Source of the DNA: Hybos culiciformis
Lineage: Eukaryota; Arthropoda; Insecta; Diptera; Hybotidae
Assembly (NCBI GenBank): GCA_964007475.1
Contig: OZ023275.1
Coordinates: forward strand, 19,571,829 to 19,635,828
DNA: 64,000 nt
Direction of reading: 5' to 3'
Positions 51,500 to 62,280 of this stretch are shown here, piece after piece. How positions within the stretch are numbered: position 1 is the stretch's first letter; the number at the start of each line of letters is the position of its first letter. A program made the position numbers and the translations under genes. The notes below the pieces were generated by a model. That model was not told the origin of the DNA, did not search any database, and worked only from the letters and a program-made list of their open reading frames with translations.

Positions 51500-51609
51500 A
51501 TAGATTTTATAGAAAAATGGGGCCTAACTCCTGTTTTACAATTGAAACAGGAACCTGATATTAACCGTGATAATTTATCAAATACAACGCCCCCTCTTCT
51601 CAGGGACAG
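51500..51609 (+). CDS. Candidate alternative Shaker exon without its own start codon
   Basis: A plausible acceptor (CCATTTCCCAG, ending 51499) and a good donor (GACAG then GTAAAT at 51610) bracket 110 bases. They read 36 codons plus two bases: IDFIEKWGLTPVLQ, LKQEPDINRDNLSN, TTPPLLRD, then AG. This leaves phase 2 and joins exon 62160-62280 in frame (AG plus G gives Arg before SLPKLSSQ). Its base composition and codon choice are protein-like against an AT-rich background. There is no in-frame ATG after the TAA just upstream (about 51471-51473), so it would need an unseen upstream exon ending in phase 0. It might instead be an untranslated exon. I do not recognise the peptide. Gene identity is inferred only from phase and position. 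Confidence 0.35.
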
Positions 51610-52384
51610 GTAAATTATAATTGTGTATATATATAATTAAATGTATTATGTACATAAAATCTATACTTCTACGGCTAAATACTTTTTTATATATTACAAC
51701 AAAAAAAGAATTTTCTAATCATGTAAATTCATAATTAATTAATATTACAGAATCAATATATATGTATACAATATACATTAAGTATCTACAAACAATTATA
51801 CATATATTTTGTAATATTTATCTATTCTTAAAAACTAAATACGAAAATAAGTTATTAAGAATGTACTTTCCTATTAAAATTACATGTACTTACTCGCAGG
51901 AAAAATAATAAAACATATTTATGAATTTTTGTTAGAAAAATTTAAATTTTCTCGTTTTGTTGTTCAAAATTATATTGTATTTTCTAATTTTACATTAAAA
52001 ACATTATTATTTCATCAACAACAGTGTTGTGATTAGAAATGCCTTATAATTTAGGTTATTTATTGTCATGGATTAGTTATGAAAGTTAAAAATTAATTTT
52101 ACAATTAATTAGTTTACAATTTCGGCCTGGATTGATAAATAGTACACATGTAAATGGGAGAAAAAGAATAAAAATTGTTATTTAATATTTTTGCATAACA
52201 ATCATAGAATGACAGAATATATATTTTTTTGCAAAGAATAATCGCTACCTATATAAGGATAAATAGACAAAAGTAATGATTCAATGATACAGAACTATTG
52301 TGGTTAGTTTCTATGATTCATAAAACAAAATATTTGAGGCCAAACAAATATTCAAAAGTAAATTTTATTCATTAAAATTATTAC

Positions 52385-52620
52385 TAGCTGATGCTCGGCG
52401 ATCGTGGGCTGCATCTATATTTGATGTTTTTGATGAACTAACAAGTCTTTAATGTTTTTGAATGAACGAACAATTCTAAACTTCATATTATGTCACATTT
52501 CTTAGGATCGCGTGCAATGTGTTCTAAAAAAATCACTATATCCCCTACCTTCCTCTTGCCAAAATACATATTGTGTGAAAATTTCAAGTATGTTTCCAGT
52601 CAATCGGCCTCATCTAAATA
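52385..52620 (+). mobile_element. Decayed interspersed repeat fragment
   Basis: ACTAGCTGATGCTCGGCGAT followed some 180 bp later by GTGAAAATTTCAAGTATGTT and CAGTCAATCGG has the layout of a widespread insect repeat (an ACTAGCTGACCCGGCGA-type end with a GAAAATTTCAAGCAATCGG-type interior). Recognised from general memory of such repeats, without assigning a family. Confidence 0.35.
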
Positions 52621-55600
52621 TGAAATATTCTAATTTTGGTAATGGTAGTACTGGCAGATATCCAGGAAAATCCTGAGAAAATTTGGTTACAACATAATAT
52701 TTATTGTCTTTAAGTAATTTGGTTACAATTTGCATCCTTATATCAAATATTTTTAAAATTAAGGAAATAGTTCTTTGTTCAACCATTCATAAAATACTGT
52801 TTGGTGATATAATACCCCATCAAACAATTCATTAAATACTGTTGAGATAATATCATCTTCTTACTTTAAATCAAAACTGCGAAAATGAAACACAAAATGC
52901 TAATGAAAAATATTTTGAAGAAAAATAGAACCAAAAAATCCTGAAAGTGGATCATAAAAACTTAACTGCTTTGAAAATATCTCATTAGTATTAAAAGATT
53001 AAAGTCTCTGGAACGTTTTGTATTTATCTATACAATGCAAACTAAAGAAGCAAAACATCGTAGGACCTAGGTGGCGCGTCATAATTTATATTAATTGTAG
53101 GATACAAGAAAAAATTACATAATTTTCTTTTAAGTTAAAAATAGTTTTACTTTTGTTCAGTTCTTCTCCTTACACAGTGTTTTAAGACATTTGTGTGCAT
53201 ATGAATATACATAGATACGTCCTTACCTAACGTATTTTTTTTTATTATATTCATAAATTTAGGCATAAAATTTTTAATAATATACATTTTTCACGTTGTT
53301 ATTATGACTGTAATCGTGCTTTTACCACTTGGATATAAATATGAATGTATATACCTACAATATTATACATTCGATATGTCTATATAGCAGTTTCTTTATA
53401 TAATCTTGTGAAAAAAAAGACAATTCACTAGAAAAAAAAACTTCACAGCAATAATTATTAAATAAAAATCTTCAAATAAATATGTATATATGTATGTAAG
53501 TTTTATCTAGATATGTACATTGTATATATATCTTATGCTACATATAAATGTAATTATAATTATATATGTATGTTTGATTTGATTGATGTTATTAAATTAT
53601 GTATGCTACTTTAATTTTTTTCATTCACGTTTTAATTTAGGTATACTTTGAAACTTCACACAAGATGTTAAAGTACACATTGAGTGAGATTAAAATATAA
53701 GATAATTGTATCATCGGCACTTCTAATTTGTCAAATAGTATCGATTCCATCCATCCTGTTTTTTTTTTAGTGCATATTATATCCTCTGAAACAAAACTTC
53801 ATAAATGTGCTGACCTCTTCTCAATCACAAGTTTCAATCTAATTGACTGACCGACTGATTGATTCATCAAAGCAGACTCAAAACTACACTGACGTTTTAA
53901 ACACGGAATTCAGAGAATAGCTTCCGTTTGGGCGTAAAGACCGGATGAGAACCCCTATGTACTTAATCTGCATACTGTTTGTGACATAGCTGTCGGTGTA
54001 TTAATTTCGAAAATCCGAAAACTGGAACTTATTAAACTGACAGAAACTGCTTTTCAAGCCGAACGGGGTGTCAAGCTAGAATTTAATAGTTTCTCATTTA
54101 AAGTTTATCCTATTTTTATGCTCCATTATACCTAATTTTTAACGGAATGGTACTTTTATATTCTAGTTCGTTTAAGTACGTTGTCTAGATTCTGAAGAAT
54201 GCAAATCAAAATTAAGTGTTCTTTTTCTTTGAGCATCTTTTAAAAAACAAATAAAAAAATATAAATACTTAGTTAAATAAAACAAGAAAAAAAAACTGTT
54301 TCAAACAAATAATTTCATGAAAATTATATTTTTTTTTTTTTAAATCGATTTTGGATAACTTTTGTGCATATCCTTTTGCACGATATAAATTAAAAAATAT
54401 ATGCACACATATACAATTTATAAATAATACATAGAAATAGCTATATGCAAAATTAGTTATAGAGGAACTAAATTTTATATTTATACAATAACCTATATTC
54501 AATATGGGTCTTGATTTATATTTTAAATCTGAAGAAGAAAGAAAAAAAAAACTATTAATATTAAATTCTGTAAAATTATACATGAATATCTTGTATACAT
54601 AACGTAAGATTGCAAATCTCTAAACATAAATATAAAAAAAAAATAAATAAATTGGTACTTAACAATAACTTTGATAACCATATATCTTAATTAACTATTT
54701 AGATACAATTAAGCTATTTAGCAAATATTGATTTATAAATATATATGAAAAAACACTTTAAACTCTTGTTCATATTATTTATGTCACAATTTTTATTTTT
54801 TTTTTTATATCTTTCAAGTTCTCTTTATTAATACAATATTTAAAAAAAAAATCTAAATTATTTAAAATTAAAATTTAATATTATTTTAACGTCTTTATTC
54901 ATACTAATATTAATATTATTTAAGCTAAAACTTAAAACTAAACATAATTGCACAATAATTTAATAATATGCTGTTAACAAAATCGGAAATTTATAAAACT
55001 TCTAAGAATATATGTACATAAATATATATACTTATTAGATAGGTACCTACCATAAAAATTATATTTATTGTAAATTATTTTTTGTACTTATATAGTTGTA
55101 GAGCTGGTTAAATAAAAGTTAGAACTGTACACCCATGAATGAAATAAGCAGCATTTTTTTTGTTTTTTACAATACAATTTATTTATTTATTTTTATTTTT
55201 TTATTTATTTAGCTCATATAGAATTCAATACAAAGGAAAGTATACACATTAATCACTTATCCAAATATACTAATATACACTCCATAAAAAAACACTTAAA
55301 TAATTATACATCAAAGAATATGTTTTGTCTTTAAAATTTTTAGAAAAAATTAAGTTAAATCTATGAACAAAATAATAATAATAAATTACAAAAAATTCCA
55401 AAACACCAACAAAATGACAGAACTCAAAACCAAAGCCAAGCTGACCGCGAAGTACAATGATTCAATGATTCATATCAGTCAGCAGCTAGAACAATCAAAC
55501 CGTCCTTACTCAAATTAAAATCGAAAATATCACAGCAAGTATTCGCCTCTTTTATGATTCTACTAATTGGTTCATTTCTGCCATAGCTCGTATGATGTGC

Positions 55601-58600
55601 GTCCTCGCAAAAACCTGAACAAACCTCAGCGAGCGATTAATTGTATGAAATTTTATCATGGCTTGTATTAACGAGGAGGAGATACCACCCAAAATAACTT
55701 GGTATAAAAACACCAAATCAACAATCAACGTTTATTCAATTTTTATTGAAATCGACAATGAAATTAATTTTCACGATTCTTCATACATTCGATTTCTACA
55801 ATTCCAAATTTAGTTTTCAGTCCCAGTTTTGAACTGCATCAATTTATTATACCATATCCACAAATGTATCTTTTTGTGACAACGATTGAATTGTAAATAT
55901 TATTTTCTAATGTATTATATACGCATATTCATAACTAGTATACGCATATTAATGTTTCGGATCGGACGGATAGACGGAACATTAATGGATGATAGAATGA
56001 TGATGGAAAACGACCTCAAAGATAATTGAGTTTAAAAAATTGCTTTCTCAGGTTTAATTTTATTATGTTCTTAAAAAACCTACTTTATGGTTGACGCTCC
56101 AAATCTATTTATTGAGGAAAAAATACATTTTCCAATATTTTGATTGGAGGAGAAGGTTTCCTATACATATTCTATGGAAATATTTATTTGAATTCAGCAA
56201 AATTTTGTGCAATTTCTTCCTTATTTTTTACATTAAATGCACATTTTTATTTAATTTAAATTTTTTAAAAGGTAATTCAGTTCGGTTTTTAAGTCGAAAT
56301 TAATCGGTTGGCATAATAATTTTATCAAAATGTTAATCAAAATTATGTATACTTTAACTATAAGTAAAAAAAAAAAAAAAAAGGATTAAAATTAAAATTT
56401 AAAATTTTAATAATAAAATAAAATTAGATGAAATTTATTTGCGCGAATCACACAAAAAAAAAAATTATTTTTTTATTTGTGATAAGGATTCTTCTATATT
56501 TAGATTTATTTATGTATTATGTAATATTCTGCATTTAGAAAAAAAAAAAGAAAAATGACCACCACACATATTTTGGAAAATAAAATTTTATTTTAATTTT
56601 AAATTATTTTACCTTAAACTCTTTAATAAAAACATTTTCTTTTTTTTTTTTTCGGTCATATTTTAAGTATAACACATTTTACCTATACTTATATTATCAT
56701 CAGAATAAATGGCAAATATATGTATACATAGAAAATGTTATAATTTTGGCAATAAAAAAATTGAAATAAGTACCTAATTTTATATGTAAAACATTGTCAA
56801 CTATAAATGGTATGACTTCTATATAGAAAAACTTTAGCTCTATTTAAATGTCAGGGCAAACAGAATTTTAACAATAAATTATCAAAAATTAAAAATATAA
56901 TAATATTTATTATTATTTTATTGAAGTGACAAAATCCCTGTGGAAAATTTAACTTTTGGTTACTAAAAACACGAGTTTCAAATAATTTTTAACATAATAT
57001 AAAACACATTTTTGATTTTCTTCTTTTTCTTTTTTTTTTTTTAAGAGTTGTTGTAAATTGCGTTAATCAACATTTTGCTTGGGAAAAACTTTTTTTGTTT
57101 AATTACTGGTTTTGGTTAGAAACCACATAGGTACTAAGAATTATTTTGCTTTTATATAAAAAAGGAAAACATGAAAATGATTATTTTCTATTTTCTTATC
57201 TCAGACTCTGATAGAAAGTTGTTCGTTATTAAAAAATCTGATTATAAAGGGTTCTTAGGTGTGCTATATATATATAGCATTGAATAGATTTTTCAATAAA
57301 TTAATAATTACAAAAAATGTTTGGTCGAAGAAAAAAAACCGAGAAAGTATATACATATTTATAATTATTATAACATTAGAATAAATTTTGTGAATTTTTA
57401 AAAAAGAATAAAGAATGCTCAAATTAAATTTTTTTATTTATTTATTTTATTTATAAAATATACATATATGTATAGTCGTAGTAGTTCAAACGCTTAATAA
57501 ATAAAATTAAGTATTATGTTTTCATGTGGAAAAGTAAAAGTAAAAAAATTTTCAAAAATTAATTTATCTGACTTGATTTTAATTTTCAGAGAAGATGACG
57601 CAAGGACTTAACTATTATATTCGGTCCTTCGAAAAATATTTAATTTATTCTTGAATTCTCTTCTGGAATAAGTATATTAGTTTTATATTCTTAACCTTAT
57701 ACATAAAAAACAATAAATAAATAAATAAATATATATATTTAGAATAGGATGAAACAAGTTATAAAAAATACTTCAGCCTTGTTCGCATTTAGCAACAGTG
57801 GTGAGTAATTTAGAAACTAAACGTGTCTGAACAACAACATTTTGGTTGGGTAGTTTATTAAGTGACTTAACTGCTCAACTAAATATTGAACTAAATTTAC
57901 TCTATCATCGATTAGAAACTAATTCGGACGAGTATAGAAGCTTATTTACCATGTTGGGGCAACGTATCTAAATAATGTTTTAAAGTAAGATAAATCTATC
58001 TTTTAAACGAAGGAACAATATAATTAATTGAAAAGGTTACTAACACCAAAAGCTTAGTGTGAGAAATTGAATAATCTCAATTTCAAGTTTTTGACCTCAT
58101 TTCTACCGCTTTATTTTTCAATTGTTGTAATATTTTAAAATTTTGAATTTAAATGTTTGCTCTTGAATTTTGTTTAAACATTTTTATTATTGTTTTCTTT
58201 TTTTTAATTTAATGACAAACTAAAAATTTTTTCCTTATTTGCGCATAAACAAACAATTCCAAATAACCTCAAAATTATGTATACCGTATAATTATTTTAG
58301 TTCGTTGTACAAACCACCTAAATTTATGAAGAAGTAGCTTTTCGTAAAGCTAAAAATTTTTTTTATCAAGAAAAAGCTATATGCTAATCTTTAACAGGCA
58401 ATTACACCGCATTGAAATTTACAACGTTTAGACCTCCGACAAAAGTGTGGTGAACTTATTTGTAATTTTTTTTAATGGTTTGAGACATTTGAAAAATGTT
58501 TTGTATAAAGCACCGCCTTATGTCAGAATTATATCAGTTGTATAATTAATACACTCAATATTCGCAACCACTTATTTATTAACAAATGAAAAATTTTGAC

Positions 58601-58749
58601 ATTGATTCAACACTCTTCGTTTTCGTTTTTGATTTCATCGGAGGTCGGAAGAGTACGAAAAAAAAATTAAAATTCTGGCTCACTTGCGGTTGGTGGTAAA
58701 TAGTTTTACTGTTTTAGGTAACTTTTTCTCCATTTTTAACTTATTTCTC

Positions 58750-58850
58750 TTGTGGGCCATTTATGATTTTTGGACTAAATTTGAAAAAAGTAACCAGCTC
58801 ATTTTGTCAAGACATCTTTAAAAATCTGTTTGACTTATCGGTTCATTTAT
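58750..58850. repeat. Dispersed repeat, copy 2
   Basis: Shares ordered blocks with 29482-29592 (TTGTGGGCC, TTTTTGGAC, AAATTTGAAAAAAGTA, CTTTAAAAATCTG, TTGACTTATCGGTT). It runs directly into the 80-bp tandem duplication at 58834. Confidence 0.5.
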
Positions 58851-58997
58851 AAGGGAGAACACTCTATTTCTGTGTTCTCTTAACTTGGGAATTAGACTGG
58901 ATTATTTTACTATCTTATCGGTTCATTTATAAGGGAGAACACTCTATTTCTGTGTTCTCTTAACTTGGGAATTAGACTGGATTATTTTACTATCTTA
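58834..58997. repeat. Exact 80-bp tandem duplication
   Basis: CTTATCGGTTCATTTATAAG begins at 58834 and again at 58914, and the two 80-bp units are identical. Each contains a small hairpin, GAGAACAC/GTGTTCTC. Complete identity in fast-changing intronic DNA means a very recent duplication, a polymorphism, or an assembly artefact. Confidence 0.9.
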
Positions 58998-61309
58998 ATG
59001 AAGTTAGTGATTTAAATTTGTATTATTTATATTATTGTCAGTTTACTATTTTCTCTTGTAGCAGGATTTAAATCTTGCCCATAGGGAGGAAAGTAGATTG
59101 GATAGTACAGTAAAAAAAAACAAATAATAAAAGATAGACACCGACCTAATAATTCAAATTAAAAACACATACAATGATGAATGATCTACTATCCGAATTT
59201 TTAACTATCCATTGTAAACACACTTTAAGGGTTGCAGTGCTGCATATGCATATTATATATAGTTAAATAAGATATTTATTAATCAAACCATTTTACATAA
59301 AAATAATACGGACTCCTTACAAATTCTAATGCACAATATTACATAATCATTTTATTAAAATTAATTTTCAATGTTTTATGTAAAAAATAATACCGTCATA
59401 ATAATCGAAACAACAATATAAAGTGAAAACATTGTAATTAATATCACCTAAAAATAATTACGTTCTGAATAACAAAACAAAAAACAAAAAATTACACCCT
59501 CTCTTTCTTTTAATAGAAATTTTATAAACAAAAAAAAAGGAAAAAAAAAACATAAAAAGAAAAAAACTCATTAAGAAATTTAAGTATATTGTATCTTAAA
59601 AAGTGTAACATAATTTTCAACATAAAAATCTGAATTCAATGATTCCCGCAATATCAGAAGCACTTTATCTTGACAAGTTCGAGTTATCTAAGTATGCTCT
59701 AGAAATATTTTTTACTACACACTTTCTTAATAACTCAATGATGCTTTAAAACTTCATAATGAATTAAAAATTTTATCTATATGTATACATAAATATATTT
59801 ATCTATATATACATAAATATACATATAAATACCTTTAAGATAAATTCAAAATTAAAAGATTGATTTTTTTTTTTGTTCAAGTGAGGAAAGCTACTTAAAA
59901 TCTGTAGATAATCTATTTTTGTAGAACTTGTAAAGCAAAATAGTGTGAACTGTGAATTAACATGTATACTACAAAACTAACCAATTCGATGTTACTGTAA
60001 ATAAATAATCGTTTTTAATTCGTGTTTTATAACTATTTAATTTTTTATAATTATTTTTTAATTAGTTATTTAATATTAGTTAACTAAATATTATTGTAAC
60101 GTTTTTCTGCTTCTGCTTTCTTGTCTTTGGCACTGTGCCACTCAAAATTTGAAGATGCGTTTTGGACCACTTTTCTTTATCCGATTGATTTTAAATTTTA
60201 CACTTTGACGGTTAAAAGAATGACAAAATAATTTGTAATACTTTAAAATTATAACACCTTTACATTCGTCGTTTCTAGATCTATAAAATTGCTCTTATCC
60301 TCATTTTCGTACGACACCTCATTGTTGAGTTATTAATACATTATTATAATATTAATACATAAATGAAAATACATGAAATACGTACAAATTAAAAAGTATG
60401 TATTACAAAGCGCAAGTATTTCATTTATTTCTTGGGTTCTAACCTACACTTCTTAACTTGTAGTAAAGTCCTTTCACGTTTTAAGTCATCAAATAATAAT
60501 AATAATATTATTATATTTATCAAAAAAAAATTTAAAACCTTGTTTTTATAAATTAATTAACTTCTTTTTTTTACGAAGTCTACAAAAAACAAGTTTAAAA
60601 CAAGAATAACAATTAGTCGAATTTAAATAGTGTAAATTTTTAATATTTTTTTTTAAAGAATAGTACTCATGGAATTTTTGACGAAAGGTGCCTAAACAAG
60701 AGTTATATAATATGAAAAGCAGTTTCTACATTTTTTTTTCACAAAAAAAATTATTTCCTATGTTCTTTTCATACTGGAATACGAATACTATTGACATACC
60801 TATATATCGCCGTCGTCGACTGAGAAAATGTTTGCTGAATGAAGTTTTTTTTAATTTTTGAAAAAATAGAATTATAATTACGAAAATAGTAAGATTTCCA
60901 TTAAATTCAGTAAAAGAGATTACAGAAATCGGTACAGTAGTCTCGAAAACCTACAAAAAGGCCTTAATATGGAATTGAAAAACTATGCATACATCAAATT
61001 TTATCTTAGTCTATGTATGCCTTTTGATAATACATATACATACCCTCTATGCAGTCGTATAATATTATTGAATATTTAAGATTAAAAATTATTTATTTTG
61101 AAATAAAATAGTATTGAAAATAATTTTGATGCAATTCAAGCACTTTTTTTAATATTTTAAAATTTAATAAGGCATTATGTAAAAAATTAATAAATAAACT
61201 TCAATTAATTTATACATAAATTAAATTTAAAAAAATTCATTCTTTTTTGGACCTAAAAAAAAATATTGCGTTCTTTCGGGCACGCATAAGTGTTTGTACA
61301 AGTTTTGAA

Positions 61310-61450
61310 GAAGGGGTGGCTCACTTGGATAGTGGATGGGCGACCGTGACAGAATATGTTAGTATGTTTGCCACAAGTTCAAATCCCATTCGAATTGTTA
61401 TGCTTTTCATCAATAATATTAATTTTAGTAATAAATAAATAAACAGATAA
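61310..61450 (+). mobile_element. tRNA-derived SINE, second family
   Basis: The stretch GGGTGGCTCACTTGGATAGT...GTTCAAATCCC resembles a tRNA-like promoter head, with box A around 61315-61340 and box B at about 61377-61388. It is followed by a short body and an (AATA)n tail near 61425-61445, as in many SINEs. The head differs from that of the SINE at 43063. A 63-codon frame that overlaps it is incidental. Confidence 0.5.
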
Positions 61451-62159
61451 TTGCTTTATGCAGTTATATGAAAATTTCAATCTCTGTTCTGTGTATAAAA
61501 AATTAAATGAAAAAAAAAAACAAATTAACAATTAAACAACAAACAAATTAAACTTGGGATTGAATCCAGTCGAATGATATGCATACTAAACCAGAGATTG
61601 TCTATTGTACTTTACTTTGCGTTTTACTTATTAATATAATACAATTTAATAATCTCCCACATGAACAATTCATTTCCGTTCGACTTTGATTTTTGATTAT
61701 CAGATGGAATTTGTAATATCGAATTGAAGTCAAAGAATTAGCTCTACTTCTACTAAGGTCGCTATTTATGTAAAGTTTGAATATGTTTTATATGGAAATT
61801 TTCCAATTTTAAATAATGACATGGTTTCTCATTGATAATTTCATGTACTTGATTTGAATCATTCTGCATATATTGTTCAAAATATTCTACATCATTAATA
61901 TTAAAGGTTAAGAGTTGTAAAAATTAAATTCCCCTAAATATATAGGAGAATTAAATCTTGAATAGTTAGTTTAAACACACTTTGGAATTATAATAGTTAT
62001 TTCAATACGATTTAGTCTTAGTGAATAAATCAATTTTAATTCATATTTCATTCTTTTAGAGTTAAAACTATGCACAAAAAAAATTAAATCATGTATTATA
62101 CATACATATAGAAAAATCAAATAACAATTTTCCTACACCTATTCTTTTAATTTTTTTAG

Positions 62160-62280
62160 GTCCCTTCCCAAATTAAGCAGTCAAGATGAAGAAGGGGGGG
62201 CAGGTTATCATAGTCCACAAGTTCAACATTTCGAACCAATACCACACGATCATGACTTTTGTGAAAGAGTCGTAATAAAT
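62160..62280 (+). CDS. Sh: Shaker K+ channel, shared core exon (start of T1 domain)
   Basis: After the acceptor TTTTTTTAG the exon supplies the third base of a split codon and then 40 codons reading [40 protein letters not shown]. The [15 protein letters not shown] and [18 protein letters not shown] blocks are identical to Drosophila Shaker as remembered; only the short linker between them differs. FCERVVIN is the first strand of the cytoplasmic T1 domain, which controls subfamily-specific tetramer assembly. The exon ends in phase 0 before the consensus donor GTAAGT; the next exon should begin VSGLRFET and lies outside the window. All upstream first exons with a phase 2 end can join it in frame, so it is the hub for alternative N-termini. 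Confidence 0.97.

Larger units (their letters stand above)
51610..62159 (+). other. Shaker intron, last part before the shared exon
   Basis: Mostly AT-rich sequence without recognised exons. It holds a probable transposon remnant (about 52385-52620), less AT-rich patches at 53800-54080 and 55400-55990, a dispersed repeat copy (58750-58850), a recent 80-bp tandem duplication (58834-58997) and a SINE (about 61310-61450). The acceptor of the shared exon (TTCTTTTAATTTTTTTAG) closes the intron at 62159. Confidence 0.6.

Noticed and set aside
57748..57803. Possible first exon MKQVIKNTSALFAFSNS with donor GTGAGT
   Set aside because: The donor is good, but it leaves phase 1, which would shift the shared Shaker exon out of frame; the composition is otherwise ordinary.
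61247..61438. 63-codon frame MDLKKNIAFFRARISVC...
   Set aside because: It starts at a TTG and overlaps the tRNA-like head and tail of a SINE.
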